Positions 52,973-62,682 of a stretch of 64,000 bases of DNA are shown here, in pieces. Below the pieces are notes generated by a model. The model had not been told where the DNA came from, did no database searches, and worked only from the letters and a program-made list of their open reading frames with translations. Origin of the DNA: a virus; IMG/VR virus record IMGVR_UViG_3300042544_002197, positions 1 to 64,000 of that record; one strand, 5' to 3'. A program made the translations under genes and the position numbers. How positions within the stretch are numbered: the stretch's first letter is position 1; every line of letters begins with the position of its first letter.

Positions 52973-55690
52973 TTATAAACATGTATAATTTTGTAATCCA
53001 ACTTCACCAGTTGTTTTATTATAATCATATCCAGATTTACCTCCAAATAAACCATGTACAAAATAATTTAAATTGAATGGTAATGTACCGGCAGCATCTT
53101 GGAAAACATAACTTGGTGGTGAAAATAAAGTAGGTCCTGGTACGTAATAGAAACTAATTGGATACCCTCCACACATATTATTATTATCTTTAACATTACT
53201 AAAATATCCAACCATATAATATTCAGCTGAGGTATCATTGTAATATATATCGGCAGGTGTTACCGTTCCTGAACATGAATCACCTTGTGAAATTGAAACT
53301 CCTTGTCCATATCCGCTATCTTTTATTCCACAAGTTGTGAATATTTCACCAGCGGTTAATATTCTAGTTCTCCAAGCTCCAACACAACTAACCCACCCAA
53401 TTGTGGTTTCTATCTCACTATTAGAAACAAATGTTATTTCTAAACAATCGTCAGTTCCGGCATTACATGAATAACCACTATATAACTCAGTGAATGACGC
53501 CAAATCGACATATGGTGTACCGCCGGTCAATGATTCATAAACGTAACAATCATCTATTCTGTGCATTCCCGTTGATGATATAAACTTATAAACGGTATCA
53601 GTATTAGTATCGTATTTTATATAACCAGGATCTGTTACATTTATTTGAGTTCCGGTAATGTATGTTTTAGTAACTAAATTACTACCACAATCTAATGTAC
53701 TTGGACATTCAATTTTTATTGTTAATGTATAAGGTATAAAGATGTTTTCATATGCTGTTGAATACACAACCACATCCATTGTTGTTTTTTCTTTTGTACT
53801 ATAAAAACCAACAACATCTTCTTGGTAAACAACTTGTCCGAGTGTTGATGAGTATGCTTCACCTATTTTTTCATCATAATTACCCACAAATACTTCATCC
53901 GATGAATTCAATGAGGTATATGATACAGTTACAGGTACGTTACCATAAGTTTGACCAATGTCAAATTTAGTGTTTATGTATGTATAACCTGGTGATGATA
54001 TAGTAAATTGATATTCCGTATTACTACATGAAACACTTTTAAATATATTACTTAAAGTTGCACAATCTCCATCTCTTTCTACTAATCTTGAATTATTTTG
54101 TGGTGATGCACATTCTTCACCATTTTGTATACAAACATATGCTTCTGTTGAACAGTTGTCCGTACAAATATAATCTACATATGTACCTGGATTTGAGAAC
54201 GTTAGGTAATCCATATCTCCGGTAGTTGTTCCGCATGGATAATAATAAACATATACTTTACCGTCAGTACTTAAATTAATATCTCCTTGTGTGATAACGA
54301 TATCATATGAAGTACATCCAGCACAATCTCTTGGTGTACTTGTTGGTGTAGGTGTAAGAGTTTTGGTTGGTGTTGGTGTTATAGTTGGTGTTGGTGTTAT
54401 AGTTGGTGTTGGTGTTATAGTTGGTGTTGGTGTTGGTGTTGGTATAATTGTTCCACAATCAAGATATTCAGTCTTAACACAACGATAGTTACTCGGATTG
54501 GACGTATCTAATAGGTAACCAGTAGGGCAAGAGTAATTAGAACAGAATCCTTGACCTGCCTTAGAACCTCCAGGTAAGTAATCTCCTGTTGAGAATACTC
54601 TTGTTATCATGGAAGTACTTGTGGCATTTGATAATTCTGATAATGTATTGTTGTAAATTTCCGCAGAAAATGAACCTACACTACTTCTATTCCAGTTTTC
54701 TAATTCAATAATATTATCTCCAGCATTTAATTGGTAAGGGTATACGTGCCAAAACTTAAAGTTAGATTGTGGTGAATTATCCGCTTGGTCAACTATTGTT
54801 GTCCCATTAATTTTTATTGTAACATCATTATCACCAGCAATACCGATATAATAAGTTTTTGTTTCTGTTAATGTAATTGTGGTACAAAAACTAACCATCC
54901 CCATATATGTTGGATTACCACTAACCCAAACATTATTATCATTCATTCTTGTAGACCAAAAAGTTTCTACTGTAGTTGTTGATGAACCGTCGTAAAGGGC
55001 AGTATTACCTTCAAAACCATACGTTCCACTTATTGAGTTACCCGTACCATTAAAATCATTTAAATTATAAATTCTAACTCCCCATTGACCGTAGTTTACG
55101 TTATCATCACCAGCCGCAGGTGTGTCATATGTGTTTAAAGTTGGGTTAGTTGTAACCACTTTATAACATCCAGAATGGTCTGGTTTCATAGTATAACCTT
55201 CAGGACAAATACATGGTGTTGGCGTTGGTGTAAGAGTTCTAGTTGGTGTTGGTGTAGTAGTTTTGGTTGGTGTTATAGTAGGTGTAACCGTTGGTGTAAC
55301 TGTATTCGTAGGTGTTAATGTAATAGTTGGTGTAACTGTCGGTGTTACGGTATTTGTTGGTGTTAAAGTAATAGTTGGTGTAACCGTATTGGTAGGTGTA
55401 ATACTTGGTGTAACTGTCACCGTTGGGGTAGGTGTTGGAGTTAATGGCGCTAAAGTAATATCTAACGTATTTTCACAAATAAAATCTATATTTTTAACAA
55501 TAATTTTAGTTGTTTCTAATGGTACAGAAACTAAAACTCCATCATAAAAAGTTAATTGACTTAATGTTAAACCTGTTGCAGGACTATTTTCATAGTACAG
55601 AGTCGCCAATGTAGACAAATCATCATAGTAGATGTTGTAAGGTCCATTTGCGGAGTTCCCCTGAAGTTTAACATATATATACCTTACCAT
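52973..55690 (-). CDS. Virion protein with Thr-Pro linkers and PA14-like domain (905 aa)
   Basis: An N-terminal ~80-residue domain (starting MVRYIYVKLQGNSANGPYNI) precedes a Thr-Pro array (82-160). A Cys-rich motif follows (CICPEGYTMKPDHSGCYKV), then a region resembling a PA14/GLEYA-type carbohydrate-binding domain at ~215-345 (TKTYYIGIAGDNDVTIKING; YQLNAGDNIIELENWN). A second Cys motif (CPTGYLL...RCVKTEY) and Thr-Pro array (~413-453) lead to a C-terminal Cys/Tyr-rich beta part. The layout suggests modular surface-exposed tail domains joined by extended linkers. The PA14-like call is tentative. Confidence 0.75.
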   Translation of the reverse strand: MVRYIYVKLQGNSANGPYNIYYDDLSTLATLYYENSPATGLTLSQLTFYDGVLVSVPLETTKIIVKNIDFICENTLDITLAPLTPTPTPTVTVTPSITPTNTVTPTITLTPTNTVTPTVTPTITLTPTNTVTPTVTPTITPTKTTTPTPTRTLTPTPTPCICPEGYTMKPDHSGCYKVVTTNPTLNTYDTPAAGDDNVNYGQWGVRIYNLNDFNGTGNSISGTYGFEGNTALYDGSSTTTVETFWSTRMNDNNVWVSGNPTYMGMVSFCTTITLTETKTYYIGIAGDNDVTIKINGTTIVDQADNSPQSNFKFWHVYPYQLNAGDNIIELENWNRSSVGSFSAEIYNNTLSELSNATSTSMITRVFSTGDYLPGGSKAGQGFCSNYSCPTGYLLDTSNPSNYRCVKTEYLDCGTIIPTPTPTPTITPTPTITPTPTITPTPTKTLTPTPTSTPRDCAGCTSYDIVITQGDINLSTDGKVYVYYYPCGTTTGDMDYLTFSNPGTYVDYICTDNCSTEAYVCIQNGEECASPQNNSRLVERDGDCATLSNIFKSVSCSNTEYQFTISSPGYTYINTKFDIGQTYGNVPVTVSYTSLNSSDEVFVGNYDEKIGEAYSSTLGQVVYQEDVVGFYSTKEKTTMDVVVYSTAYENIFIPYTLTIKIECPSTLDCGSNLVTKTYITGTQINVTDPGYIKYDTNTDTVYKFISSTGMHRIDDCYVYESLTGGTPYVDLASFTELYSGYSCNAGTDDCLEITFVSNSEIETTIGWVSCVGAWRTRILTAGEIFTTCGIKDSGYGQGVSISQGDSCSGTVTPADIYYNDTSAEYYMVGYFSNVKDNNNMCGGYPISFYYVPGPTLFSPPSYVFQDAAGTLPFNLNYFVHGLFGGKSGYDYNKTTGEVGLQNYTCL
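54330..54450 (-). repeat. Short Thr-Pro array in the 905-aa gene
   Basis: A run encoding TPTPTITPTP-type steps; an 18-base unit (TPTITP) is repeated almost exactly three times. Confidence 0.75.
55210..55445 (-). repeat. Thr-Pro array near the N-terminus of the 905-aa gene
   Basis: Encodes [18 protein letters not shown]-like steps; a ~60-base segment is present twice in tandem with few changes. Confidence 0.8.
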
Positions 55691-55721
55691 TATTTGTTTA
55701 TATTAAATATTTTTTTTAACA

Positions 55722-58700
55722 TTATCCACACGTTATTTTATTTATTACTAAATCATATGTTAAGAAACCTGTTGATGTTTTAGTTATTAGTTCACCGCTA
55801 ACCCATTTACCATCTAATCCCATAAATTTATAACAATTACCCACGGTTAACGTTTGTACCGACCTTAATTGTACTCCTTTCAAATATTGTCTATCTGACC
55901 TAATATCTGTAGGGTTTTTGATACTTCTAAATCTGTTATCAATGCTTGATTTTAAGAAAGCAGAATCACAAGCTCCAACTTCTATAGATTCGACAATACC
56001 TATTGAATTGACGTTGTATTTGTTTCCGTTAGGTAATAAATAACTACCTGCTCTGTAAACATTTATGTAACCACCTCTTGGTCCTTGTTGATATAATTGT
56101 GAACCTACAACTAAAGGTGCTCCACTAGGAATAGATGTTTGTCCGATATTATATTTTAAGAATATAAGTTCATTAGTATGGTTACAAATTTCTTGTCCTG
56201 TTGGTGCATATAAGAATGGTGATGTTGCTTCAGTACCTATTGATTGATTACCCATCCAAATAATATTATTACTTCCTCCATGACAAGCTCCCGTATAACT
56301 AATACCATATTGCCCCGATGATGCCACAATAGGTGTTGCAAAACTTACATCATTATCATAATTGAGATGAGTAGATAAAGTAGAACCATTGAACGCATAT
56401 AACGTGAAATTAGTTGGTCCGTTATAGAATCGTATCATATCTGACCATCCATCGTAATATCCAAAATATAATTCTTTTAATTGTGGATCATAATCACAAC
56501 ACATAGTAGTTACTTCAATTGTTGTTGGTTCAACACATCCACTAAATATTTGTGTTGTTGTTGGTGTTGGCGTTGGTGTTAGTGTTAATTCCAATCCAGC
56601 TGTTGGTGTAACCGTACTGGTTACAGTCGGTGTATTTGTATTAGTTGGTGTAACCGTAGGTGTTGGGGACGGTGTAATAGTTTGGGTTGGTGTATTTGAT
56701 GGTGGTGGTACCGTACAATCTGAACATGTTGAGTATTCTCCAACAATAACTCCAGAACTTTCTGGTGACATTGACGTTATTCCAATAATTGTGTAACAAT
56801 TTCCATTACTACTTCTTACAATTTGACCATAAGCAGGTCCAAAATTATTAGGTCCATTATATCTTATTACACCTGTATAAACTGATTCGTCTTCAGGAGT
56901 ATATTGGTCATCACATCTTTGTACATCATAATATGTTATTGATGGTACCAAAATTTCTGTAATATCACAATCAAATCCACAGTTTGGTGTAGATGACGGT
57001 GTAATTGTAGGTGTCGGTGTTATAGTCGCTGTTAGTGTAACAGTCGGTGTAGGTGTTGCCGTATTGGTGGGTGTTGCTGTTTGCGTTGGTGTAACAGTTT
57101 GTGTTGGGGTTGGGCAAGTAGTGACTGATGAAATATATGCATTTCCCGATACTCCAAATTCACTAATTTCTAAGATATTTGATAATCCTCCTCCCGATAA
57201 ATAAAATACGGTTGCGCTTGATGATAATGTAATTTGAATATCTTCAATTGTCCATTTTTCAGAACCATCAGGTCCTTTATATAAAAACTCTCCAGCTTCC
57301 ATTGGTTGGTCCGCATCATAAATTAATATGTTGCTAGAATAACATTCAAAACAAGATGCATTTAACGAATCTTTAATACAATAACCACTACTATCTAATG
57401 GGTTAGTTGGTGTAGGTGTAACCGTTGGCGTTTGTGTAGGTGTCTCCGTTGGCGTTTCAGTCACCGTTGGTGTAACAGTATTTGTAGGTGTTACAGTATT
57501 CGTAGGTGTAACAGTATTTGTAGGTGTTACAGTATTCGTAGGTGTCTGAGTTGGAGTCTCCGTAGGTGTTTGCGTTGGTGTAACAGTATTTGTAGGCGTT
57601 TGCGTAGGAGTCTCTGTTGGCGTTTGCGTAGGAGTTTCTGTTGGTGTATTCGTTGGCGTTTGCGTAGGAGTTTCTGTTGGTGTAACAGTATTCGTAGGTG
57701 TCTGAGTTGGTGTCTCCGTAGGTGTTTGCGTTGGGGTTTCTGTTGGTGTTTGTGTTACGGTATTTGTAGGCGTTTGGGTAGGTGTCTCTGTCACCGTTGG
57801 TGTAACAGTATTTGTTGGTGTATTGGTAGGAGTCTCTGTTGGCGTTTGCGTAGGAGTTTCTGTTGGTGTAACAGTATTCGTAGGTGTCTGAGTTGGTGTT
57901 TGCGTAGGAGTCTCTGTTGGCGTTTGCGTAGGAGTTTCTGTTGGTGTAACAGTATTGGTAGGTGTTTGCGTAGGAGTTTCTGTTGGCGTTGGTGTAACAG
58001 TATTTGTAGGTGTAACCGTTGGCGTTACTGTTGATGTTGGTGTTGGTGTTGGCACGTATTCAATAAATGCCTCTACTAAATAATTGTCTCCCGAAAATAT
58101 ACTTTGTGTAATTTCTAACGAATTACTATTATCAACAACAACAGATTGATCATAAATAACTGTGTTTGTTACAACATCAGTTATTTTAATTCTGTGTCTC
58201 CAATAAAATTCACCAGTTGTAACCCACTGTGCTAAAAATATTCCTCCATCTCCACCATTAACATATGGTAGTAAATCGTAATTTGCCTCAAATTGAAGAT
58301 GTGGTGTTGTTGTTGAAGGTAATGATGATGAGTTCGGATCCCAAATTTTAAATATATCTCCATTTCCGGTTATTAATCTTAATGTGAATGTACTATTATC
58401 ATCAGGACTATCTACTTCGTCATATATTTTAAGAGTAATATTTGAACTTTCCGGTGTTGGTGACGGTGATAATGTTGGCGTTACACTTGGTGTAACAGTG
58501 GTTGTTGGTGTAACTGTAGGTGTAGCAGTTGGTGTAACTGTATTGGTAGGTGTAACTGTAGGTGTAGCAGTTGGTGTTTTGGTTTGTGTTACGCTTGGTG
58601 TTATAGTTGGTGTAACTGATGCTGTTGGGGTTGGCGATGGGGATATTGAAACTGTTGGTGTTACGGTTGGTGTCATCGACATTGTTGGTGTAGGTGTTAA

Positions 58701-59330
58701 ATTTTGAGCACATTCCACCGTAACAGCTTTGATTACTTCTTGAGTAAACCAAGGTTCATTAAGACTTATTTTAATATCTTTATTGCCGTTTGTTGAATAT
58801 GCCTTTACTGCGGTGCCATTAACACTAATCGGTGTTGTACTATTATCCCCCCAATGTATTGTAAATTGCAATTCGTCGAATAATCTCGTAGAATTTGCGT
58901 TTGTAGTTCCTGTTATGGAAACAACATTACAATCAACTGAATAGTTGAAATTAATGGATACGGACTGACTTTCATTTCCGATGTTTTTATCAAATCCAAC
59001 CATTGAACCATATTCATCAACTTTAGAATCTAAGAATAATGGTATTTGGTAGTTGTCATAAATTTGTGTTTTAATATATGACTCCGTACCTGTGATTGCA
59101 TTCCAAGTGTTTGGTGTTGGTGTTCCCCATCTATAGTAACCAGATGCAACTGTTCCTCCGCTTACATTATAAATTGTGTCTCCAGTTGATGGTCCTACAT
59201 AAGCATTACCTGTATTTCCGGTCCAAGACATAAGTTCTTCGTTAGAGTCATACCAAAAACGACCGGTTAATGAAACCAGTTTTGTTTGTGGTATGTTTTT
59301 TCTCTTAATAGAATGCCTTATTCTTTTCAT
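55722..59330 (-). CDS. Virion protein with very long Thr-Pro repeat region (1202 aa)
   Basis: The N-terminal domain (1-~215) is globular: MKRIRHSIKRKNIPQTKLVS, with LTGRFWYDSNEELMSWTGNT. Thr-Pro linkers occur at ~215-295, ~426-642 (the longest), ~740-780 and ~880-930, separated by small beta domains (for example FTLRLITGNGDIFKIWD). Cys pairs appear near ~650 and ~790. The C-terminal ~270 residues (starting CVEPTTIEVTTMCCDYDPQL) form a larger domain ending in a basic patch (RSDRQYLKGVQLRSVQTL). Several binding domains on flexible stalks would fit a multi-headed tail appendage. The role is inferred from the operon. Confidence 0.78.
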   Translation of the reverse strand: MKRIRHSIKRKNIPQTKLVSLTGRFWYDSNEELMSWTGNTGNAYVGPSTGDTIYNVSGGTVASGYYRWGTPTPNTWNAITGTESYIKTQIYDNYQIPLFLDSKVDEYGSMVGFDKNIGNESQSVSINFNYSVDCNVVSITGTTNANSTRLFDELQFTIHWGDNSTTPISVNGTAVKAYSTNGNKDIKISLNEPWFTQEVIKAVTVECAQNLTPTPTMSMTPTVTPTVSISPSPTPTASVTPTITPSVTQTKTPTATPTVTPTNTVTPTATPTVTPTTTVTPSVTPTLSPSPTPESSNITLKIYDEVDSPDDNSTFTLRLITGNGDIFKIWDPNSSSLPSTTTPHLQFEANYDLLPYVNGGDGGIFLAQWVTTGEFYWRHRIKITDVVTNTVIYDQSVVVDNSNSLEITQSIFSGDNYLVEAFIEYVPTPTPTSTVTPTVTPTNTVTPTPTETPTQTPTNTVTPTETPTQTPTETPTQTPTQTPTNTVTPTETPTQTPTETPTNTPTNTVTPTVTETPTQTPTNTVTQTPTETPTQTPTETPTQTPTNTVTPTETPTQTPTNTPTETPTQTPTETPTQTPTNTVTPTQTPTETPTQTPTNTVTPTNTVTPTNTVTPTNTVTPTVTETPTETPTQTPTVTPTPTNPLDSSGYCIKDSLNASCFECYSSNILIYDADQPMEAGEFLYKGPDGSEKWTIEDIQITLSSSATVFYLSGGGLSNILEISEFGVSGNAYISSVTTCPTPTQTVTPTQTATPTNTATPTPTVTLTATITPTPTITPSSTPNCGFDCDITEILVPSITYYDVQRCDDQYTPEDESVYTGVIRYNGPNNFGPAYGQIVRSSNGNCYTIIGITSMSPESSGVIVGEYSTCSDCTVPPPSNTPTQTITPSPTPTVTPTNTNTPTVTSTVTPTAGLELTLTPTPTPTTTQIFSGCVEPTTIEVTTMCCDYDPQLKELYFGYYDGWSDMIRFYNGPTNFTLYAFNGSTLSTHLNYDNDVSFATPIVASSGQYGISYTGACHGGSNNIIWMGNQSIGTEATSPFLYAPTGQEICNHTNELIFLKYNIGQTSIPSGAPLVVGSQLYQQGPRGGYINVYRAGSYLLPNGNKYNVNSIGIVESIEVGACDSAFLKSSIDNRFRSIKNPTDIRSDRQYLKGVQLRSVQTLTVGNCYKFMGLDGKWVSGELITKTSTGFLTYDLVINKITCG
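57405..58055 (-). repeat. Longest Thr-Pro minisatellite array
   Basis: About 650 bases of imperfect 12-, 18- and 24-base units encoding [16 protein letters not shown] and TPTNTP steps (residues ~426-642 of the 1202-aa protein). Long identical sub-blocks suggest recent slippage or unequal recombination. Confidence 0.85.
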
Positions 59331-59350
59331 TTATTATAATTAGTTAATTA

Positions 59351-60898
59351 TTAGGAACAACTTGACCATTCGCTTATTGTTCCTACCTCTGAAATAGTTG
59401 CTATATATGATATTTTAGATTTTCCTGGTAATAAAATTGCATATAATTTACCATTTCCATTAAATGTTTGTCCTCCCGTATTTGAGTCCCATAGTGTATA
59501 TGTTGTTGGTGGTGTAATAGATGTCTCATTAACATATAAAGGTCCATATTGTGTATAACCAGCGCCCTGTAAAACATGTGGATATTGATTACAATATTGT
59601 TGTAGTTGTGTTGAGGTTGGGTAACCGCTATTTAATGTATATGCAAATATTTTTTGTGTTCTAATAACTGGAGGTGCAACATAATCACAATTATAAAGTT
59701 GTATTTCTTCTCCGTTAATTATTGTTTTTGCCTTTGTTACCGTATATAACGTGTTACTAGGTTCACCTAAAGAGGCTGATTGTGATCCAACAATAACATA
59801 AAAATATCCTGATGACCCCTCAACTCTTTCTCCACTATTAAATGCAGTTGATAAAACGCTAATTGACCAAACATCGTAATTACCGTCCAAATATCCGGCA
59901 CTGTTTTGGAATTCACATGGTCTAAGTTTAAAATAGGAATTAGTAGATTCGGTCCCACTCACTGGCGTTGCAGAAGGTGTTGGAGTTGGGGATGGAGATA
60001 ATGCAATTCCTATCGTTGGTGTTGGTGTTGGGGTTAAAGTCATTGTTGGTGTTGGTGATGACGGTGGTGTAATCGTTCCTCCTCCACTTTCATAAAATTT
60101 AATAGGTGTTGCTGTTGTTCCTACTTGAGCACCTTTCGTTCCGTTAAATTTATATATCTTATATGAATAATCTCTTTTATCTATATCAACTTGAAAATAC
60201 ATATCCTCATTCTCTTTAATTTCACGAGATGTTGCATATACGTCATTATAAAAATCCGTTATTAAACCATCTTTAGCATTAAAGAATTTAGCAGTCATAA
60301 AAAAAGTATTACCTGTAGTGGTACCACTTAAATTAGTTTCATCTAAAACACTCTCATCTTGAAACCAAAAAAGATACATGTTTTCCTTGTTTGTATAATT
60401 TGAACCGTGGAAAACAGGTACGTGTATATTTTCTTGTAATGGTGTATAAAAATATTTTTCACCTAACGGTAATGTTAAATTTTTTGTGAATATTAATTTT
60501 CTATTTTGTCTTGTCGGTGCAGTATAACCTGTTACATTACCATTAACATCTAATAAATTTGGTGTTTTATAAAACTCTAATCTAAAGAAACTCTCTGTTG
60601 ATTGTCTCAACATTTTAGCATTTTCCTTGGGTTCTATACCAACTAAACTATAATCTAATCCCTTACTATAATTTCCATTATTAGAAAAATAAAAATAGAA
60701 CCATATATCAGATTCACTAATACCATCTGGTTTATGAATATATCTAACAGTTTCATAATTGTCAATTGGGTTAATGATGTCATTCAACACTTCATCTTCA
60801 AATTGTTCCATGTTTTCTTGCCATCCCAAATTCATTTGGAAGTCAAGTTCGTGGTTCAATACAAGATTTAAATCAGTGTTTTGTCTTAATATTTTCAT
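59351..60898 (-). CDS. Virion structural protein with short Thr-Pro linker (515 aa)
   Basis: The N-terminal ~275 residues are globular (MKILRQNTDLNLVLNHELDF; MNLGWQENMEQFEDEVLND), followed by Phe/Tyr/Thr-rich beta structure (FYFYFSNNGNYSKGLDYSLV). A Thr-Pro linker lies at ~280-315 ([21 protein letters not shown]). The C-terminal ~200 residues contain two short Cys-bounded units ending in TISEVGTISEWSSCS. That final unit resembles the end units of the 1312-aa protein, pointing to shared appendage modules. The ATG at 60898 gives the usual TAATG overlap; an in-frame TTG at 60904 is less likely. Confidence 0.78.
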   Translation of the reverse strand: MKILRQNTDLNLVLNHELDFQMNLGWQENMEQFEDEVLNDIINPIDNYETVRYIHKPDGISESDIWFYFYFSNNGNYSKGLDYSLVGIEPKENAKMLRQSTESFFRLEFYKTPNLLDVNGNVTGYTAPTRQNRKLIFTKNLTLPLGEKYFYTPLQENIHVPVFHGSNYTNKENMYLFWFQDESVLDETNLSGTTTGNTFFMTAKFFNAKDGLITDFYNDVYATSREIKENEDMYFQVDIDKRDYSYKIYKFNGTKGAQVGTTATPIKFYESGGGTITPPSSPTPTMTLTPTPTPTIGIALSPSPTPTPSATPVSGTESTNSYFKLRPCEFQNSAGYLDGNYDVWSISVLSTAFNSGERVEGSSGYFYVIVGSQSASLGEPSNTLYTVTKAKTIINGEEIQLYNCDYVAPPVIRTQKIFAYTLNSGYPTSTQLQQYCNQYPHVLQGAGYTQYGPLYVNETSITPPTTYTLWDSNTGGQTFNGNGKLYAILLPGKSKISYIATISEVGTISEWSSCS

Positions 60899-62682
60899 TA
60901 ACAATCAGTTATTTTTTTATTTTTGAATTTTGAAATTCCGTCTTGTTTATTTGTGTGGAATCTCTCATTTCTTAAATAGAAGTTTATGTCATTTTTTACA
61001 TAATGAATACCGTTTGTAAATGGAAACTTTGTACCATATCCATCAATATCGACATATCCATGGTCATATAAATCTCTCCATCTCCATACACCTTCGGCAG
61101 AATCGTACTTGGCGTTTTCAGGTAAATTAAAAATGTCTTTAGTTTTAGCACTTTCAGTATATGGTGATAATTCTCTTAATTTAACTCTGTGATGTGGTTG
61201 GTAGTATAATCCAAACATATTTGTTGCAGAAGAACCTGCAAAAATTGTACTTCCAGTTTGCCCATAATCAAAAATTGTTGTTGGGTTTGTTAATTTTTGA
61301 AAGGATTCACAGATAATTCTTTCTTTTAATTCTTTTCTATTATATTCAACAAATGCACCATTTAATACTGTTCCTTTTGTTAATTCATTTCCACTTGTAA
61401 ATGTTATACCTTGTCTAATAAAAGGTGTTCCCGTACCCATTGAACTTTCGTTAGACGTTGTACCATTAAAATGGTCATCAATCCAAGTGTCGTGGAAATT
61501 AAACTTGTGTCCTACTTTTGGTGGATAACTAAAATATCCATTTCCATTTCTAAATAAAGTGGTTACATAAACTTCTGTTGGTGTATATCCTAAATTGTTT
61601 GTTAATCCAGTTAAAACAAAAGGTTCTTTGAAATCATATAGAACAGATTCCATTCTATTTCTTTCAACAATTGTGTCATTTGCACCAACCGCATTTTCAA
61701 ATAATATTTTTTTCTCCTCTTCCCATATCGGTGATTCGAATCCAATATTATCCATTATGTAATCACCAGTTGTTGTAAGTAACTTATGTTTATGTACATA
61801 ATATTGTGATGTTGACCCCGTTGTATTATTTTTATCAATACATCTTTTACCGATAACTAATGTCGGTATTGTTGTGGCGGTCTTAAGTTCTTTTTTCAAT
61901 ATGTTAATTACATATTTTTCAGAATTATATGTTTCATTACCAACACTGTCAATATAATATGTTCTTCCTGAAACTTCTCCTGTTATTGTTGTACCTGAAA
62001 ATGTTACGAATTCACCAGAAGCCATTCCGTGTTCTACAGGTGCGGTAAATTCATAATATGAATTAAAAGTATTTGATAATCTAAATGGTATTCCGTCACC
62101 ACTTTTAAATGATATTTTAGTTCCACCAGTTAAGGTGTATGTCATTTGATAATTTGTATCACCAGAATAAACATAACTCAAATAGAGATTCCAATTATGA
62201 TATGGCGCTGTAATAGGTGTAATTGTTGTGTGATCGGTTGATCCTGTGAGTACTAACACCGAATCGAGATTTTCAGGGTAATATCCTAAAGTGTCTCCAC
62301 TAATCGAACTTGATGGCATTATTTTTCTTCTTAAATCTCGTCTTAAAAATGCAAATTCATCATATGGTAAAAAACCCCCTAATGTTGGGTTATCCAAACC
62401 ATCTCCCCTTCCATTTAAATAAACTCTCTCTTGTAAATAATCATATGAAGTATCTCCACTATACATGTTACGAAAAACCATTTTAAGTTTTCCATAAATT
62501 TTATATTTGTTACTTTGATTTCTTTCTTTATCATATAGTTTATCAATATCTAAAATAATATCCTTATCCCCAATTCTTAATAAAGTTTGTGAGGTCTCTA
62601 AACCTATGTTTAAATTTAAATCTTGTTCTTCCGCCTTTTTGTACCTTTTACTAGGTAATAATATTTCTTTTTTATTTTCCAT
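60898..62682 (-). CDS. Virion structural/baseplate protein (594 aa)
   Basis: A non-repetitive protein. It starts MENKKEILLPSKRYKKAEEQ, then DLNLNIGLETSQTLLRIGDK, RERVYLNGRGDGLDNP-like segments and FAFLRRDLRRKIMPSSSISG. Thr/Gly/Tyr-rich beta strands follow (TGEVSGRTYYIDSVGNETYN). Near the end are WRWRDLYDHGYVDIDGYGTK and FPFTNGIHYVKNDINFYLR. The composition is that of a baseplate or tail structural protein. It overlaps its neighbours (TAATG) on both sides. No specific homologue is named with confidence. Confidence 0.78.
   Translation of the reverse strand: MENKKEILLPSKRYKKAEEQDLNLNIGLETSQTLLRIGDKDIILDIDKLYDKERNQSNKYKIYGKLKMVFRNMYSGDTSYDYLQERVYLNGRGDGLDNPTLGGFLPYDEFAFLRRDLRRKIMPSSSISGDTLGYYPENLDSVLVLTGSTDHTTITPITAPYHNWNLYLSYVYSGDTNYQMTYTLTGGTKISFKSGDGIPFRLSNTFNSYYEFTAPVEHGMASGEFVTFSGTTITGEVSGRTYYIDSVGNETYNSEKYVINILKKELKTATTIPTLVIGKRCIDKNNTTGSTSQYYVHKHKLLTTTGDYIMDNIGFESPIWEEEKKILFENAVGANDTIVERNRMESVLYDFKEPFVLTGLTNNLGYTPTEVYVTTLFRNGNGYFSYPPKVGHKFNFHDTWIDDHFNGTTSNESSMGTGTPFIRQGITFTSGNELTKGTVLNGAFVEYNRKELKERIICESFQKLTNPTTIFDYGQTGSTIFAGSSATNMFGLYYQPHHRVKLRELSPYTESAKTKDIFNLPENAKYDSAEGVWRWRDLYDHGYVDIDGYGTKFPFTNGIHYVKNDINFYLRNERFHTNKQDGISKFKNKKITDC

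Noticed and set aside
57432-58034. Cys/Arg-rich plus-strand ORF of 200 aa
   Set aside because: It is the antisense frame of the Thr-Pro repeat array; its periodicity comes from the minus-strand coding repeats.
57405-58055. CRISPR-like repeat array
   Set aside because: Units vary in length and are in frame within a gene; there are no unique spacers or cas genes.
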